Source: Mucilaginibacter sp. SMC90 (GTDB taxonomy: Bacteria; Bacteroidota; Bacteroidia; Sphingobacteriales; Sphingobacteriaceae). Taken from it: DNA of 64,000 nucleotides. Shown here piece by piece: positions 62,086 through 64,000 of this stretch; within the stretch, counting starts at the first letter, position 1; each line of letters opens with the position of its first letter. The DNA lies in contig NZ_CP094527.1 in assembly GCF_022811725.1 (NCBI RefSeq), forward strand, positions 6,324,001-6,388,000, written 5' to 3'. The notes beneath the pieces were generated by a model. It searched no databases, was not told the origin of the DNA, and was given only the letters and a program-made list of their open reading frames with translations. The position numbers and the translations under genes are program-made.

Positions 62086-63294
62086 ATGAAAGCAGCAGTA
62101 TTCCACAAACCCGGCGATATCCGTTACGATACCGTTGAAGACCCGCGCCTGGAACAAGACACGGACGTTATTTTAAAAGTTACCTCCACCGCCATCTGCG
62201 GTTCCGATCTGCACATCCTGAGCGGTGGCGTACCGCAAACAAAACCCATGATCATGGGCCATGAATTCATGGGTATCGTCGAAGAAGTCGGCAAGGGCGT
62301 CAAAAACCTGAAAAAAGGCGACCGTGTAGTGGTGCCCTTCCCGATCTCCTGCGGGCATTGTTTTTTCTGCCAGCATGAAGCCTCACCGGCCTGTGAGAAT
62401 TCCAACTACAAACATTACGGCCCGAACGGCGATATGGCAGACCAGAAAGGTGCGGCCCTGTTCGGTTATACCGACTTGTACGGCGGTTACTCCGGCGGGC
62501 AGGCCGAATACGTACGCGTACCCTATGCTGATATCAGTCCGCGCATAGTGCCCGATAACATGACTGACGAACAGGTATTATTTCTAACTGATATTTTTCC
62601 TACTGGCTGGTCTGCGATTGATTGGGCGCAGCTGAAAGGCGGTGAAGTAGTGGCCATTTTTGGTTCCGGCCCGGTGGGCCTGATGGCCCAGAAAGCTGCC
62701 TGGATCAATGGTGCAAGCCGGGTGATCGCCATCGACCCGCTAAACTACCGCCTGGAAAAAGCCAGGGCTGTCAACAATGTTGATACCCTGAACCCGCATG
62801 AAGTAGATGTGGTGGAAGCCATCCGCGAAATGACCGGTGGCCGTGGTGCCGATGTTTGCGTCGATGCAGTTGGTTTTGAGCCAGAGCGCGACCTGCTGGA
62901 TAAAGCCAAGGCGCTTTTCAACTTTGAGGTAGGCAGCATGAAAGTGCTGGATATGGCTTTTAAGGCCGTGCGCCGCATGGGTACGGTATCCATTATGGGC
63001 GTTTACGGTTCCACTTACGATAACTTCCCGCTGCACCGTGTATTTGATAAAGGCATTACGCTTAAAATGGGCCAGGCCCCCGTGCTGAACTATATCGATC
63101 ACCTGATCGAACTGGTCAAAACCGAAAAAGTGGTGCTGGATGATATTATCACCCATACACTGCCGCTGAGCGAGGTCACCCATGGATATGACATATTTAA
63201 TAAAAAGGAAGAGGACTGCGTCAAAGTGGTGTTAAAACCCTGGGAACAGCAAAAACCAAACGAAAATAAAGAACCCGTTAAAATAGAGAACTAA
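62086..63294 (+). CDS. Zinc-dependent alcohol dehydrogenase (formaldehyde dehydrogenase-like)
   Basis: 402 residues of the medium-chain dehydrogenase family. Catalytic zinc site: AICGSDLHILSG (Cys, His) and GHEFMG. Structural zinc: CGHCFFCQHEASPAC with Cys residues. The NAD site is AIFGSGPVGLMAQKAA (about 192). An insert with KHYGPNGDMADQKGAALFG and GGYSGGQAEYVRVP is typical of glutathione-independent formaldehyde dehydrogenase-like members. The stop overlaps the SDR start (TAATG), so both are co-translated. Confidence 0.93.
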   Translation: MKAAVFHKPGDIRYDTVEDPRLEQDTDVILKVTSTAICGSDLHILSGGVPQTKPMIMGHEFMGIVEEVGKGVKNLKKGDRVVVPFPISCGHCFFCQHEASPACENSNYKHYGPNGDMADQKGAALFGYTDLYGGYSGGQAEYVRVPYADISPRIVPDNMTDEQVLFLTDIFPTGWSAIDWAQLKGGEVVAIFGSGPVGLMAQKAAWINGASRVIAIDPLNYRLEKARAVNNVDTLNPHEVDVVEAIREMTGGRGADVCVDAVGFEPERDLLDKAKALFNFEVGSMKVLDMAFKAVRRMGTVSIMGVYGSTYDNFPLHRVFDKGITLKMGQAPVLNYIDHLIELVKTEKVVLDDIITHTLPLSEVTHGYDIFNKKEEDCVKVVLKPWEQQKPNENKEPVKIEN

Positions 63295-64000
63295 TGGAAA
63301 GTCAAAGAAAAACAGCGCTGATCACCGGTGGTACCACCGGGATCGGCAAAGAACTGGCGAAACTTTTCGCAAAAGATCAATATGACCTGATCATCGTGGC
63401 CCGAGACCAGGGTGAACTGGACAATACCAGAAATGAATTGCAAAGTTCAGGTGTACAAATAACCACCATCACCAAAGACCTTTCCGACATGGCGCAGGCT
63501 AAAGCCTTGTGCGCGGAAATTACCACGCCCATCGATGTATTGGTCAACGATGCCGGCCAGGGCGTTTACGGCCTTTTCACTGATAACGAACTTGAACGCG
63601 AACTCGGCATTGTGCACCTGAACATCTGCGCCACTGTGATCCTGACCAAGCATTTCCTGAAAGAGATGGTCGCCCGCGGCGATGGTAAAATACTGAATCT
63701 CGGCTCGGTAGCGGGCAAACTGCCCGGCCCCTGGCAGGCTGTTTACCATGCCACCAAAGCCTTTGTATTATCCTTTACCTCTGCTGTCCGGGAAGAAGTC
63801 AAAGACAGCGGCGTAACATTGACTGCGCTCCTACCCGGTGTGACCGATACCGACTTTTTTAACAAAGCGGGCATGCAATCCAGCAAGGCCGTGCGGGATA
63901 AAGAAGCTATGGCCGATCCCGCTGATGTGGCCAAAGACGGTTATGAAGCGCTCATAGCCGGTGAAGACCGTGTGATCGCAGGATTTAAAAATAAAGTACA
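63294..64000 (+). CDS. Short-chain dehydrogenase/reductase, 3' end outside the window
   Basis: 235 codons are visible and the frame runs off the end. Motifs: ALITGGTTGIGKELAKLFAK (cofactor site), NDAGQGVYG, catalytic Ser in LNLGSVAGK and YHATK (Tyr, Lys). The ATG overlaps the stop of the zinc dehydrogenase by one base. NAD or NADP preference and substrate are unknown; the usual length of about 260 suggests only some 25 residues are missing. Confidence 0.92.
   Translation, partial: MESQRKTALITGGTTGIGKELAKLFAKDQYDLIIVARDQGELDNTRNELQSSGVQITTITKDLSDMAQAKALCAEITTPIDVLVNDAGQGVYGLFTDNELERELGIVHLNICATVILTKHFLKEMVARGDGKILNLGSVAGKLPGPWQAVYHATKAFVLSFTSAVREEVKDSGVTLTALLPGVTDTDFFNKAGMQSSKAVRDKEAMADPADVAKDGYEALIAGEDRVIAGFKNKV

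Noticed and set aside
1..64000. CRISPR arrays, rRNA genes, insertion sequences and integrases
   Set aside because: None was seen; the only repeats found are the two noncoding copies at 30.5 and 35.6 kb and short inverted repeats.

Overview
The window is chromosomal DNA of a Bacteroidota bacterium, most likely a Sphingobacteriaceae member of the Mucilaginibacter/Pedobacter type. The evidence is protein family content: a CarboxypepD_reg-like outer membrane barrel, LytS/LytTR two-component pairs, a WG-repeat protein, a PRTRC cassette of the Bacteroidota kind, many short lipoproteins, and candidate promoters of the TAnnTTTG type. I ran no database search, so family names come from reading motifs and overall sequence.

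Layout. 1-2.8 kb: end of an RND efflux permease plus its outer membrane lipoprotein. 2.8-3.5 kb: a degenerate tRNA-Cys-like sequence and a DUF4269 gene. 3.9-9.6 kb: a minus-strand operon of LytS-type kinase, LytTR regulator, a secreted Gly/Arg-rich protein and a large outer membrane barrel protein. 9.6-15.5 kb: a decay zone with only a few intact genes. It holds a broken HigB-HigA toxin-antitoxin locus and a second fragment of it, two broken XRE regulators with a DUF2975 remnant, and a broken SRAP (YedK-like) gene next to another broken small gene. 15.5-16.8 kb: an alpha-oxoamine synthase. 17.0-22.1 kb: a tightly overlapping minus-strand operon of unknown envelope proteins (two-DTG protease-like lipoprotein, secreted protein, barrel-like protein, Ig-like lipoprotein, small Cys-rich protein), the best candidate here for an undescribed system. 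22.1-23.0 kb: a candidate small RNA.

23-36 kb is an integrated mobile-element-like segment. It carries an SSB, a DUF932 plasmid-type protein, PRTRC genes E, C, F (frameshifted twice), B and ThiF, a 71-aa protein and a DarG-like macrodomain protein. Next to it is a cargo block with a frameshifted KAP-family NTPase and an intact HigB/HigA pair. Two diverged copies of a roughly 200-bp noncoding repeat bracket that cargo. No integrase, relaxase or conjugation genes are visible.

36-43.4 kb: small envelope proteins, a TPR-LytS kinase with LytTR regulator, and a WG-repeat protein. 43.4-64 kb: a stress-tolerance and signalling block. It contains PAS kinases (one without an ATPase domain), an XRE regulator, MscS, DUF72, two DUF892 ferritin-like proteins (one fused to DUF2383), DUF421, DUF2252, an iron-permease-like protein, manganese catalase, GH130, DUF3891, a FAD-Rieske oxidoreductase, a zinc alcohol dehydrogenase and an SDR cut by the window end. 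Single-base indels recur in otherwise good genes (PRTRC F, KAP, DUF421), so some breaks may be sequencing errors rather than biology.
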